Assembly (NCBI GenBank): GCA_045106675.1
Contig: JBGCFA010000111.1
Location: forward strand, 1-60,015
DNA from: JBCAWW01 sp045106675
GTDB taxonomy: Bacteria; Bacteroidota; Bacteroidia; J057
Reading direction: 5' to 3'
Length of the DNA stretch: 60,015 bases
The notes under the pieces: model-generated
Told to the model about the DNA's origin: nothing
Databases searched by the model: none
The model's input: only the letters and a program-made list of their open reading frames with translations
Part shown: positions 52,272 through 60,015 of the stretch, piece by piece
How positions within the stretch are numbered: the stretch's first letter is position 1
How the letters are laid out: each line of letters starts with the position of its first letter
Made by a program: the position numbers and the translations under genes

Positions 52272-53381
52272 ATGAAATCAATATTCGGGCTACTTGCCTT
52301 TGCCCTCATACTATTTGCTTGCAATCCGACCGTAAGCACCGAAAAAACCGATTCAGAAGCAAATATCCCAAATCAGGACAGCCTCCGATATCCAGCTGAA
52401 TCGCACCTCAAAAACATCCGTCAATTGACTTTTGGCGGCGACAACGCCGAGGGGTATTTTTCTTACGACGATCAGTATCTAACCCTGCAACGTACTTCCC
52501 CTAAGGATGGCATTCCTTGTGATCAGATTTATTATGGCAAATTGCCTACTAGCGCTGAAGAGCCTTTTGAGATGAAGTTGGTGAGTACCGGCACTGGCCG
52601 AACGACTTGTTCCTTTTTCATGCCCGGCGATAAGGAGATCATATTCGCTTCTACTCACAAAGACAGTGAGGAATGCCCTCCAGCCCCAGATCGCGCCAAA
52701 ACTGGCGGCAAGTATCTCTGGCCGATCTATTCAAGCTTCGAAATTTATGTCTCCGACCTAGAAGGCAACGTTCTGCGCCAGCTGACAGACAATGACTACT
52801 ATGATGCAGAAGCGACCCTATCTCCAACAGGGGACAAAATCGTCTTTACCTCTACTCGTGATGGCGACCTCGATCTCTATACTATGGATATCGACGGTAG
52901 CAATGTGCAGCGGATTACCGATGGCTTAGGCTATGATGGTGGCGCTTTCTTCTCTCCCGATGGGACAAAATTGATTTTCCGTGCTTCTCGCTTTGAGACG
53001 GCAGAGGCCAGAAAAGAGTACAATGACTTCTTAGCACAGGACCTAGTCGCACCGACCAATATGGAGCTTTACATTTGCAATGTAGATGGTAGCGACCTCA
53101 AAAAAATCACCTCTCTCGGCAAAGCCAATTGGGCGCCTTATTTCCACCCTTCAGGTGAAAAGGTAATATTTTCGACCAATCATGCTTCTGCTACCGGCCG
53201 TAGTTTCAACCTTTTCATGGTCAATTTAGATGGGACTGGCTTAGAGCAAATCACCCACGATACAGAGTTCGATGCTTTTGCCATGTTCTCTTATGACGGC
53301 AGCAAGTTGATCTTTGCCTCTAACCGTAACAATGGCGATACCCGTGAAACGAATCTTTTTCTCGCGGATTGGGTAGATTAG
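52272..53381 (+). CDS. PD40/TolB-like beta-propeller lipoprotein
   Basis: From the ATG at 52272 the 369-residue protein has a lipobox (LFAC) and then WD40-like/PD40 repeats: DAEATLSPTGDKIVFTSTRDGDLDLYTMDIDGSNVQRITD, GGAFFSPDGTKLIFRASR and DAFAMFSYDGSKLIFASNRN. These resemble TolB propellers, which bind proteins or ligands in the envelope. It is followed 3 bases later by a flavodoxin-fold reductase. Confidence 0.85.
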   Translation: MKSIFGLLAFALILFACNPTVSTEKTDSEANIPNQDSLRYPAESHLKNIRQLTFGGDNAEGYFSYDDQYLTLQRTSPKDGIPCDQIYYGKLPTSAEEPFEMKLVSTGTGRTTCSFFMPGDKEIIFASTHKDSEECPPAPDRAKTGGKYLWPIYSSFEIYVSDLEGNVLRQLTDNDYYDAEATLSPTGDKIVFTSTRDGDLDLYTMDIDGSNVQRITDGLGYDGGAFFSPDGTKLIFRASRFETAEARKEYNDFLAQDLVAPTNMELYICNVDGSDLKKITSLGKANWAPYFHPSGEKVIFSTNHASATGRSFNLFMVNLDGTGLEQITHDTEFDAFAMFSYDGSKLIFASNRNNGDTRETNLFLADWVD

Positions 53382-53384
53382 AGG

Positions 53385-53891
53385 ATGAACAAAATTGCGA
53401 TCCTGATGGGTAGCGCGCGCAGCGACGGCAATACCCATAAAGTGATATCCCAGCTGATGAGTCAAATTGAGGCCGATCTTTACGATCTCAATGACTATGA
53501 GGTGGGATATTATGATTATGAACATCGCCAAAACGATGACTTTCCTCAACTGATAGCCAAATTGGTGCAATACGATTATCTAATATTTGCCACTCCGGTC
53601 TATTGGTATAGTATGAGTGCCCAGATGAAAACCTTTTTTGATCGGCTGACGGATGTCTTTGAGATTCATAAAACTCTCTACGATAGCTGGGCAGGCAAAA
53701 CATGGCTAACGTTGAGTTGTGGCCCTGATGATGATGTGCCGGACTATTTTGCAAAGCCCTTTGCCGCCTCCGCCGAATATCTAAACCTTCAATATGCAGG
53801 TTGGGTACATAGTTGGCTAGAAAACGGTGTGTTGTCCGAAGGACGAAAAAAAGCAATCGAGAATTGGCTCAAGCAAGCAGGTCTAAACTAG
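53385..53891 (+). CDS. NADPH-dependent FMN reductase-like flavoprotein
   Basis: The 168-residue protein has the flavodoxin-like fold: the phosphate loop GSARSDGNTHKV at the N-terminus, YLIFATPVYWYSMSAQMKTFFDRL (FMN-site signature), and LSCGPDDDVPDYF. It is probably a cytoplasmic flavin or quinone reductase. It begins 3 bases after the PD40 lipoprotein stop, so the two may be cotranscribed although they act in different compartments. Confidence 0.88.
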   Translation: MNKIAILMGSARSDGNTHKVISQLMSQIEADLYDLNDYEVGYYDYEHRQNDDFPQLIAKLVQYDYLIFATPVYWYSMSAQMKTFFDRLTDVFEIHKTLYDSWAGKTWLTLSCGPDDDVPDYFAKPFAASAEYLNLQYAGWVHSWLENGVLSEGRKKAIENWLKQAGLN

Positions 53892-53993
53892 TTGGTATAA
53901 AATGTGCTCAATTTTGGAATTGTAGTATTGTTGATTTTCCTTGCTGATTCAAACAATCAATAAATTAGATATCTCAACACTTTTCAACTTTAA

Positions 53994-54602
53994 TTGAAAA
54001 CCCTCGAACCCGACTGGCAACGACAACAGCCCAACGAAGATGCAGTGCGCACAATGTGGAGTAAAATCCGCTTTGAAAACATCCCTATCACCCATCCAGA
54101 GATATTGCACTTCATCCATGACCTCAAGGTAGCTTATCCAAGAGGAGGCGCATTGTTGTATCATTTTCAGGTGGCGGAGAATATCACTTTTGATTGGTTT
54201 GCCTACAACAATCGCTTAGAAGAGATTGATTTTGTAAACCATGCGATCGGTAGTGGGGATATTATTTCGGCAGCTGCCGAACTCAGCATTGATGCAAGCC
54301 TCCTACCTATCGAATCTTTGGTGCACCTACCGGATAGCTTTGATATGGCCGGCCGTCTCGCGAGGCATTTATATCATGGAGGCCCTCATGCAGACCAAAA
54401 CTTGGAACCCAATGAAGCGCTCCAAAAGGCCGGAGAATTTGTCGATCAAATTATTCAAAACCGATATGCAGAAGTCAGTGTCATCTTGTTTGATACTGCT
54501 TGGGCTGATTGGTTTTATGATGAATACTGGGACATCACTTACTTGCTCTATGATCGTGAGCATAGACAGATATGGTTGTTGTGTTTGACGGACACGCAAT
54601 AA
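53994..54602 (+). CDS. Unrecognised cytoplasmic protein upstream of a subtilase
   Basis: The 202-residue protein starts at a TTG (53994); an ATG at 54054 would shorten it by 20 residues. It has no signal peptide or membrane segment and is acidic, with many Trp and Asp near the end (FDTAWADWFYDEYWDITYLL). I do not recognise a family. It stands 16 bases before the subtilase gene on the same strand, and is the first gene of the cassette described there. It could be a regulator or inhibitor of the protease, which is inference from position only. Confidence 0.55.
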   Translation: MKTLEPDWQRQQPNEDAVRTMWSKIRFENIPITHPEILHFIHDLKVAYPRGGALLYHFQVAENITFDWFAYNNRLEEIDFVNHAIGSGDIISAAAELSIDASLLPIESLVHLPDSFDMAGRLARHLYHGGPHADQNLEPNEALQKAGEFVDQIIQNRYAEVSVILFDTAWADWFYDEYWDITYLLYDREHRQIWLLCLTDTQ

Positions 54603-54618
54603 TGCTTTAATTGCCTGT

Positions 54619-55779
54619 ATGCAGCTAAGGGCAAAAAACGACACCGAATTTTGGTCAAAAGCCGACTCAAGTTCTGGACTAGCTCGCGCCAAACTCTATA
54701 AAGGCCAAGTTTGGCCCATCCTCAAAGAAGTCAAAGGCAAAGCTATCGACGGTAACGATCGTTGGTATCAAGATGCTTTGGGCAATTTTTTATGGAGCGG
54801 TGATTTAGAGGTAGTAGATATTGCTACGCAGAACGCTGCCAATGCTCGCAAGCGCCTACCAAAGCCTAGCGTACACCCGGGCGGAGTCAAACTCCCTCAG
54901 TTTAAGATGGATTGGCCAATTGTACAATTGGATATTGATCGTATTTGGCCCTATTCGATGGGAGAAGGCGTTCGCATAGCGATACTCGACTCAGGACTCT
55001 TTGAAGGACATATCGAGATCAATTCTAAGTTCATCGCCGCCCGCAAATGCTTCATCAGTAATAGTCAAAACGTAACAGATACCGAAGGGCACGGGACTCA
55101 ATGTGCGGGTTTGATCACCGCCCAAGGCAAACGCTTATTTGGGGTTGCTCCCGGAGCCAATCTCTTGATCGGAAAAGTCATCAATAATCAGCTCGTCAAA
55201 GAAGAAAAATTGCTCGCAGGTATAGAATGGGCCATAGAGCAAGGAGCGCATATCATTTCGATTAGTTTGTTTATCACAGAGGCCTCGGTCAGTGAAGACT
55301 TCAAGACTCGCGTGAGTCAATTGATCAAAGAAAATGGCGTCCTGATATTTGCCGCCGTTGGTAATAATACTGCCCGCAAAGAAATCAACAATATCCCTGC
55401 TTGTATCGAAGGGGTCGTCGGAGTCGGTTCCTATGGCAAAGATGGCAAACTTGATAGCTTTACCACTCGCACTCCCAATCTTGACTTTTTTGTCCCAGGC
55501 AAAGACGTTTTTTCACTTGGTCTCAAAAAACATGCATACCGTCAAGTGAGAGGGACTTCAATGGCGACCGCAATTGCCAGTGGATTGAGTGCTCTTTTGC
55601 TATCTCCTCTCCTGCAACAAAACCCACAATACAAACCTCTGGATATTTTGCCTATCCTCCGTCAAAATACATTCGGGAACCTGGCCTTTGAACCTAACTC
55701 ACTGCCCAGCGACAGCCCCAAACCAAAGCCCAATCCTCTGTTAGCTTTTCAAAAAACATTCCCCACCCATGTCACGTAA
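54619..55779 (+). CDS. S8 (subtilisin-like) serine protease without a signal peptide
   Basis: This 386-residue subtilase has the complete catalytic triad: D124 (AILDSG), H158 (EGHGTQCAG) and S314 (RGTSMATAIASG), plus the oxyanion Asn N249 (AAVGNNT). The first 65 residues look like an SH3-type barrel (YKGQVWPILKEV, GNFLWSGDLEVVD), not a prodomain, and there is no signal peptide, so it appears cytoplasmic unless exported differently. Its stop overlaps the start of the next gene by 11 bases, and the unknown gene lies 16 bases upstream. Confidence 0.88.
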   Translation: MQLRAKNDTEFWSKADSSSGLARAKLYKGQVWPILKEVKGKAIDGNDRWYQDALGNFLWSGDLEVVDIATQNAANARKRLPKPSVHPGGVKLPQFKMDWPIVQLDIDRIWPYSMGEGVRIAILDSGLFEGHIEINSKFIAARKCFISNSQNVTDTEGHGTQCAGLITAQGKRLFGVAPGANLLIGKVINNQLVKEEKLLAGIEWAIEQGAHIISISLFITEASVSEDFKTRVSQLIKENGVLIFAAVGNNTARKEINNIPACIEGVVGVGSYGKDGKLDSFTTRTPNLDFFVPGKDVFSLGLKKHAYRQVRGTSMATAIASGLSALLLSPLLQQNPQYKPLDILPILRQNTFGNLAFEPNSLPSDSPKPKPNPLLAFQKTFPTHVT

Positions 55780-57724
55780 CAGCCTAATCTTATTAGCCTT
55801 CTCTTTTCCCTTTCTCTTAAATGCCCAAACATATCTTGATGCAATCACGCTTGACTCTGTCATCAGTGATGGTGCTGGCCAATTTGACTTAAGCAAAAGT
55901 AAAAATGTTGAAATGGTGGCCCAACTGTTAAGTGCCTACCTGCCTGCCAATACGATCCCTGAGGACGATGTCCTACCCGCACCCGTGATTTTTGATATTC
56001 TGGACGATCCCAATGATCCGGGCTACAACCCCATATTAGCAGATCTCATCCCAGATGATCGGAGTGGTACTTCTAGTAGTGCGATGATAAGCGGGAAAAA
56101 AGACAAAATGGAAAGTCTAGGTGGTGGTGGTCTTGGAGGTTTGCCGATCACCAATTTGGTAGACGGTGTAGCTAAATTTTTGGTACAACGGACCAAACAA
56201 GAAGTCAACCTGACGTTTTTTCGACACTTTTATGAAGCTTTACAAGATCCTCGATTTTTAGAGTTAAAGACTTTATATCCGCAGACTTATACTGTTTTCA
56301 ATACGATAGACCAAGACGTATATCGCTATTCCTACTTTACAGAGAGCATGCAAGAAGCGTTTCGCCAAGATTTAGAAACAATACCGCTTAGCCTCAACAA
56401 TCTGATTCACCTTCCCAAATATGATTCTCTCTTTGCCAAGCCTTACCACCAATCCTTGGCCTCATTGGCCTTGACGACTTCGCAAGAGATGGTTTCGGGT
56501 GCCGACCCGAGAGAAATGATCCATAACATTGCCTACTCAGCCGATTGGCAGGCGGACTCCTCAGTCTATAATCTGCGTTCTTCCTTTCAGGTACTTGACC
56601 TACTCGCAAGTGGCATGCAAGACGGTCAACGCTGGCTCAAGCGAGAAAACCTAAGAGCCTTACTGAGTACAGACAAACGCTTTGCGCTCAAGATCTTTTT
56701 GGGCTTGCTCTACGCGGGTGCAGAAGGCATAAGTTTCCAAATAGAAGGTGGTGAAAAAAAGATGTTGAGGCAGGTATTAGTAGACATCGATAATAAAGAA
56801 GATTCGACGCTCTTTTTCCGTCGTTATGTACGCAACTTTGGTGAATTTGCAGTGGACTTGCAAGACCAAATCGATAAGTTACGTGCTAGTCGCGAACAAG
56901 GTATCGAAGTTACTGATGGCTATTATCGCTTTTCTACGGCCTTTTTGGGTGCTTTGACCGAAGGAGTGGCTTTCAAAAATAATGCGCTCGGCCTAGAAGG
57001 CAGTTATGATCAGACCTTCTTGCAAGTGATCGGCCATGTCAATAGCATGAACATCGATCTCAAGCTCAAAAACTATAATTCAGCAGTAGTCAATCTGGTG
57101 CAAGTCTTACAAACTTCACTCGTGGGGATAGAACTCAACCAGAAGCAAGACCTTATGCGATATAGTAGTTTTATTGCAACGGTGGCTTCGGCCACTACCT
57201 CTGACGAAATTGCCTACGCCATCGAAGCAGTCGCCTTACCAGTAGGTAGTGCTTCGATCAAGAAATACTCACAATGGAACATTTCCCTCAATGCTTATGT
57301 TGGCGGATTTTATGGCATTGAAAATCTAGAAGGTTTGCCTACCAACAATGGACAAATCTATGGCATAGCGGCTCCTATCGGGATTGCGATCAGTAAAGCC
57401 GTCAATCCGAGGCAAGATCATGGTTCCTTTACGCTATTTGCGTCTCTGGTAGATATCGGTGCAGTAACAGCTTTTCGCTTTCAGGATCCCTTTACGGATC
57501 AATTGCCCGAAATAAAGCTAGAAAACATCGTTGCGCCCGGCGCCTATCTGATTTATGGCTTTCCCAAATGGCCGATGTCGATTGGGGCTGGTTACCAAAA
57601 AGGGCCGCAACTCCGCATGGTCACGGATACCCAAAACACCTTGATCGAAGCTAATGGTTATCGGGTTTCCGCCTTTTTGGCGGTTGACATCCCTATTTTC
57701 AATTTTTATACCAGCTCGCTTTAG
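55769..57724 (+). CDS. Large secreted protein of unknown function, likely barrel at its C-terminus
   Basis: The 651-residue protein has a signal peptide (1-19, ending LLNAQ), a helical N-terminal two-thirds with a glycine-rich linker (about 118-127), and a C-terminal part that reads like beta-strands (WNISLNAYVGGFYGIENLEGL, PIGIAISKAV, FTLFASLVDIGAVTAFRF, YRVSAFLAVDIPIFNFY). Its last residues are hydrophobic/aromatic, as in outer-membrane barrels. I do not recognise the family. The ATG overlaps the subtilase stop by 11 bases, implying coupled translation. It could be the anchor or substrate of the protease, but this is inference. Confidence 0.7.
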   Translation: MSRNSLILLAFSFPFLLNAQTYLDAITLDSVISDGAGQFDLSKSKNVEMVAQLLSAYLPANTIPEDDVLPAPVIFDILDDPNDPGYNPILADLIPDDRSGTSSSAMISGKKDKMESLGGGGLGGLPITNLVDGVAKFLVQRTKQEVNLTFFRHFYEALQDPRFLELKTLYPQTYTVFNTIDQDVYRYSYFTESMQEAFRQDLETIPLSLNNLIHLPKYDSLFAKPYHQSLASLALTTSQEMVSGADPREMIHNIAYSADWQADSSVYNLRSSFQVLDLLASGMQDGQRWLKRENLRALLSTDKRFALKIFLGLLYAGAEGISFQIEGGEKKMLRQVLVDIDNKEDSTLFFRRYVRNFGEFAVDLQDQIDKLRASREQGIEVTDGYYRFSTAFLGALTEGVAFKNNALGLEGSYDQTFLQVIGHVNSMNIDLKLKNYNSAVVNLVQVLQTSLVGIELNQKQDLMRYSSFIATVASATTSDEIAYAIEAVALPVGSASIKKYSQWNISLNAYVGGFYGIENLEGLPTNNGQIYGIAAPIGIAISKAVNPRQDHGSFTLFASLVDIGAVTAFRFQDPFTDQLPEIKLENIVAPGAYLIYGFPKWPMSIGAGYQKGPQLRMVTDTQNTLIEANGYRVSAFLAVDIPIFNFYTSSL

Positions 57725-57725
57725 C

Positions 57726-57743
57726 GACACAAGATTTTGTGTC
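57726..57743. repeat. Hairpin GACACAAnnnnTTGTGTC
   Basis: A 7-bp perfect inverted repeat 2 bases after the stop of the large secreted-protein gene. It belongs to the same family as 41604 and 57840. Confidence 0.7.
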
Positions 57744-57793
57744 ACCACGGTATCAATATTAAATGGTTTAAAATCATTCTGGGTTCTCATCCC

Positions 57794-57867
57794 ATGTGGC
57801 GACGCAAGATTTATTGGAAATTTGATTCAATACTATGTGGCGACGCAAGATTTTGCGTCGCTACGGG
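57794..57867. repeat. Half copy plus full copy of GCGACGCAAnnnnTTGCGTCGC palindrome
   Basis: ATGTGGCGACGCAAGATTT occurs twice (57794 and 57835). The second continues into a perfect 9-bp inverted repeat (57840-57848 with 57853-57861) that overlaps the stop codon of the convergent FG-GAP gene. It may act as a terminator for either strand. Confidence 0.7.
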
Positions 57868-59561
57868 TACATCAATTTGATGGTTTCGATTCCAGTGTTC
57901 GTCTGCAGACGAACGACATAAATCCCCGAGGCAAGATCGCTGGGAAGCTCAAAAACGATTCTATGGATACCTGCGGGCATCTCTTCCTTGCGGATTATTT
58001 GCAACACTCGCCCTGCCTGGTCTGCTAGACTGAGGTGGACGCGTTCCGCAAAGGGGAGAATAAACATAATCTCTAGCTGCTCCTGGGCGGGATTGGGACT
58101 AAGCCTTAGCTTGAATTGAGAGTTAGTAAGACGCTGGATGCCCATCCCCTCCACTATGGTGATCGTCTGATTGAGATCCGGAGCCGCGAAAGCTTGCAGA
58201 TTGCCATTGGGCCAGCGAACGTACATACTATCTAGGCTGTTCAAACTTCCCAAGCCAATGTGTAAGGTGGCAGCGTTCTGCGAAGCATAACCACTACCCG
58301 CCACCAAATCTGTAGTCCAAAGTCTCTCTCCGCTTTTGAGGCTCAGGCTAGCCCCGATCGCATCACGATTAGCACGCGTACCAACTAGATTGACCGCCAA
58401 CCAATTTTGCGGATTGGGAGATTGATTGTGAAAAAGACGGACGCCTTCTTCGCTAATATTGGCGAGAGCTAGGTCGAGCAAACCATCACCATCTATATCT
58501 GCCTTGGCCGTAGCATAACCCGCTCCCATTGAGCTGATGGGATCATTGATGGCGACCTTGTCGAACGTTAAATTACCGAGGTTACGGTATAGGACGTTCG
58601 CATAAGGGCTAAATTTACTATCGTTGGCCACATAAATATCGAGCCGACCGTCATTGTCAAAATCAAGGAAACAAGTTCCCCAGCCCATGCCGCGATCAGA
58701 AATTTTGGCGAGACCAGTAATATTTTGAAAACTGCCGTCGCCTTGATTGAGTAGGAGGATATTGTCGGATAGATTGGTGATATAAAGGTCCGGCCAGCCA
58801 TCATTGTTGACATCGCCTGCGTCAACGCCCATACCGTAACCTGCATAATTGGTCCCTGAAGCTACTGACACATCTGTGAATTGGCCGGTGCCATCGTTTT
58901 GAAGCAAGATGTTAGGCTGCTTATTGTCGTGAGTGAGATAAAGGTCCTGATCACCGTCCCGATCATAATCCAAGAATATCGCCCCAAGATTGAGTTGCGC
59001 ATCATGGGTGCCCGAACTCTCCGTGATATCTCGAAACTGTAGATTACCCAGATTACGATAGAGCCGATTGGGACCGAGTAGATTGACTACGTAAATGTCT
59101 AAAAGGCCATCTTGATCAATATCTGCTAACAAAAGAGCCCTCACCCGCCCACTGTCACCGACTTTGGCGCTACTCGTAATATCAACAAACTGCCCCTCGT
59201 CATTACGGTATAAGCGATTGGCTTCACTTTCATTGCCAAGGTAGAGATCAAGATCACCATCATTGTCAAGATCTCCCCAGACGGCGGTAGTGGTTTTGCC
59301 GACAAAGTCCAGTCCTACTTTTTCGGCAACTCCTTTGAAGCCTAAGTCTCCTTGGTTTTGGTAAAGCAGATTAGGAGCAGAGTGCCGAGAAACGTATAAA
59401 TCAGGATCTCCATCGGCATCATAATCTCCCCAAGCTAAACCATAGCAGCGCCCTTTAGCCTGATTGAGGCCAGCATTGACGGTGATGTCGACAAAGCTCT
59501 GAGCATCGAGGCTGAGCGTTCTCCAGAGGAGCAGCAAAAGTATCAGCAATCGCATGCCCAA
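57861..59561 (-). CDS. FG-GAP/VCBS propeller protein with ASPIC/UnbV domain, T9SS-sorted
   Basis: The 566-residue secreted protein has a signal peptide (about 1-20) and seven or so calcium-binding FG-GAP/VCBS repeats of the D-x-D-x-D-G type (GDYDADGDPDLYVS, GDLDNDGDLDLYLG, FLDFDNDGRLDIYVA). An ASPIC/UnbV domain follows (about 385-470: NWLAVNLVGTRANRDAIGASL to YVRWPNGNLQAF). The C-terminal T9SS type A sorting domain is at about 485-566 (LRLSPNPAQEQLEIM). This is a CRTAC1-like architecture and is likely a surface adhesin. The gene contains an exact dispersed 14-mer at 58273 (encoding Ala-Ser-Gln-Asn-Ala). Confidence 0.92.
   Translation of the reverse strand: MGMRLLILLLLLWRTLSLDAQSFVDITVNAGLNQAKGRCYGLAWGDYDADGDPDLYVSRHSAPNLLYQNQGDLGFKGVAEKVGLDFVGKTTTAVWGDLDNDGDLDLYLGNESEANRLYRNDEGQFVDITSSAKVGDSGRVRALLLADIDQDGLLDIYVVNLLGPNRLYRNLGNLQFRDITESSGTHDAQLNLGAIFLDYDRDGDQDLYLTHDNKQPNILLQNDGTGQFTDVSVASGTNYAGYGMGVDAGDVNNDGWPDLYITNLSDNILLLNQGDGSFQNITGLAKISDRGMGWGTCFLDFDNDGRLDIYVANDSKFSPYANVLYRNLGNLTFDKVAINDPISSMGAGYATAKADIDGDGLLDLALANISEEGVRLFHNQSPNPQNWLAVNLVGTRANRDAIGASLSLKSGERLWTTDLVAGSGYASQNAATLHIGLGSLNSLDSMYVRWPNGNLQAFAAPDLNQTITIVEGMGIQRLTNSQFKLRLSPNPAQEQLEIMFILPFAERVHLSLADQAGRVLQIIRKEEMPAGIHRIVFELPSDLASGIYVVRLQTNTGIETIKLMYP
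58273..58286 (-). repeat. Dispersed 14-mer GCTTCGCNGAACGC, exact copy inside the FG-GAP gene
   Basis: On the plus strand it reads GCGTTCTGCGAAGC; it encodes Ala-Ser-Gln-Asn-Ala. Confidence 0.75.
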
Positions 59562-59594
59562 AATTACAGAAAAATATAACTCGACTCATCCCTG

Positions 59595-60015
59595 CTACTG
59601 CTTGACAAATTTGCCAGTATAAGAGCCTTGATCCGTGGCTAGGCGTAGATAGTATAAACCGACTGGCAGCGCTTCAATCGGAATGCTATATCGTTGATTA
59701 GCCATTTGAGTAGATAAACCTCTTCTGGAAATGAGTCTCCCAGCGCTATCAAAGAGCATCAGTTGTATCGTATTACCTTGCGGAGCAGGAAGGCTAAAAT
59801 AAAGCTGATTAGAAGCAGGATTGGGATAAAGGATTAGTTGATTGGATAGATCATCTTCTATCCCGACTGTTTCCATCGCTTGGATGAAAAAGGAGTCCTC
59901 TTGAGCGAGATTTTGAGAAGAGGCGTATCGCAAATAGTAATTCGAATCTGCTTTTAGCCCAGAAATAACACTATCGCCTGAGAAGCAAATAATCTGACTA
60001 CCTCCACAACTATCC
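59595..60015 (-). CDS. T9SS-sorted secreted protein, partial (5' end beyond right edge)
   Basis: The frame stays open from the right edge to a stop at 59595. The visible 140 residues begin with Cys- and Ser-rich beta-type sequence (DSCGGSQIICFSGD), and end with a T9SS type A C-terminal sorting domain: LILYPNPASNQLYFSLP, IQLMLFDSAGRLISRRGL and GLYYLRLATDQGSYTGKFVKQ. The catalytic or binding part lies beyond the window. The FG-GAP gene begins 33 bases downstream on the same strand. Confidence 0.85.
   Translation of the reverse strand, partial: DSCGGSQIICFSGDSVISGLKADSNYYLRYASSQNLAQEDSFFIQAMETVGIEDDLSNQLILYPNPASNQLYFSLPAPQGNTIQLMLFDSAGRLISRRGLSTQMANQRYSIPIEALPVGLYYLRLATDQGSYTGKFVKQ

Noticed and set aside
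51100..52281. A longer amine oxidase start at 52281
   Set aside because: The extra 41 residues do not match the family, and the Rossmann motif begins right after the ATG at 52158.
45555..59561. T9SS cargo in this window as a single functional system
   Set aside because: The sorted proteins (45555, 57861, 59595) are scattered and have unrelated domains; shared export does not make them one system.

Overview
The window looks like chromosomal DNA of a gliding or predatory-type Bacteroidota, probably of the Saprospiraceae (Saprospira-like). This is inferred from protein families only: type IX secretion system (T9SS) components PorU and PorV, several T9SS C-terminal sorting domains, a TonB-dependent receptor with a carboxypeptidase-like N-terminal domain, Bacteroidota-restricted families (DUF2480-like, DUF6089-like), and a few TAnnTTTG-type promoters. 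No rRNA, tRNA, phage, insertion sequence or CRISPR array was found.

Layout. 1-2196 (minus) is the 5' part of a large TIR-CHAT-STAND signalling or immune-type gene cut by the left edge. 2576-4804 (minus) is an envelope operon: LptC lipoprotein, a small acidic membrane protein and a CNNM/CBS/CorC protein. 4947-7516 (plus) pairs polyphosphate kinase with a SixA-type phosphatase. 7523-11214 holds an orphan SecD-P1-like lipoprotein, a secreted protein of uncertain function and an HD domain fused to a Pycsar-effector-like membrane domain. 11324-13300 is an FKBP isomerase and a phosphofructokinase with PPi-type active-site residues. 13447-16528 (minus) has a beta-helix lipoprotein and glycyl-tRNA synthetase. 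16644-22758 (minus) is porV-porU. 22970-27508 has an ACP-phosphodiesterase-like protein and two tandem POT peptide transporters. 27914-39679 is mostly housekeeping: a LysM lytic transglycosylase, an O-methyltransferase, dnaN, an SDR, a polysaccharide deacetylase, HMG-CoA lyase, a bifunctional nuclease, etfBA, a TPR protein, an alpha/beta hydrolase and a glycosyltransferase. 39983-53891 has an SPFH-SHOCT protein, DUF2480 and DUF6089 proteins, Hsp20, IspH, a T9SS-sorted esterase-like protein, a TonB receptor, an amine oxidase, a PD40 propeller lipoprotein and a flavodoxin-fold reductase. 53994-57724 is an unrecognised three-gene cassette around a cytoplasmic-looking subtilase. 57861-60015 (minus) carries two T9SS-sorted proteins, one cut by the right edge.

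Outside the genes, the strongest signal is a dispersed 14-mer, GCTTCGCNGAACGC. Ten exact copies and several near copies lie on both strands, in gaps and inside genes. In gaps it usually sits just after a gene's 3' end in the same orientation, and three times it follows a conserved terminator hairpin with arms AATGTCCAATG/CATTGGACATT at a nearly fixed distance. Two larger composite elements (about 14760-14914 and 27604-27854) are bounded by inverted versions of it; the second contains a 23-bp and a 7-bp tandem array.

The best candidates for an undescribed system are the dispersed repeat family, the TIR-CHAT-STAND gene, the HD-PycTM fusion and the subtilase cassette.
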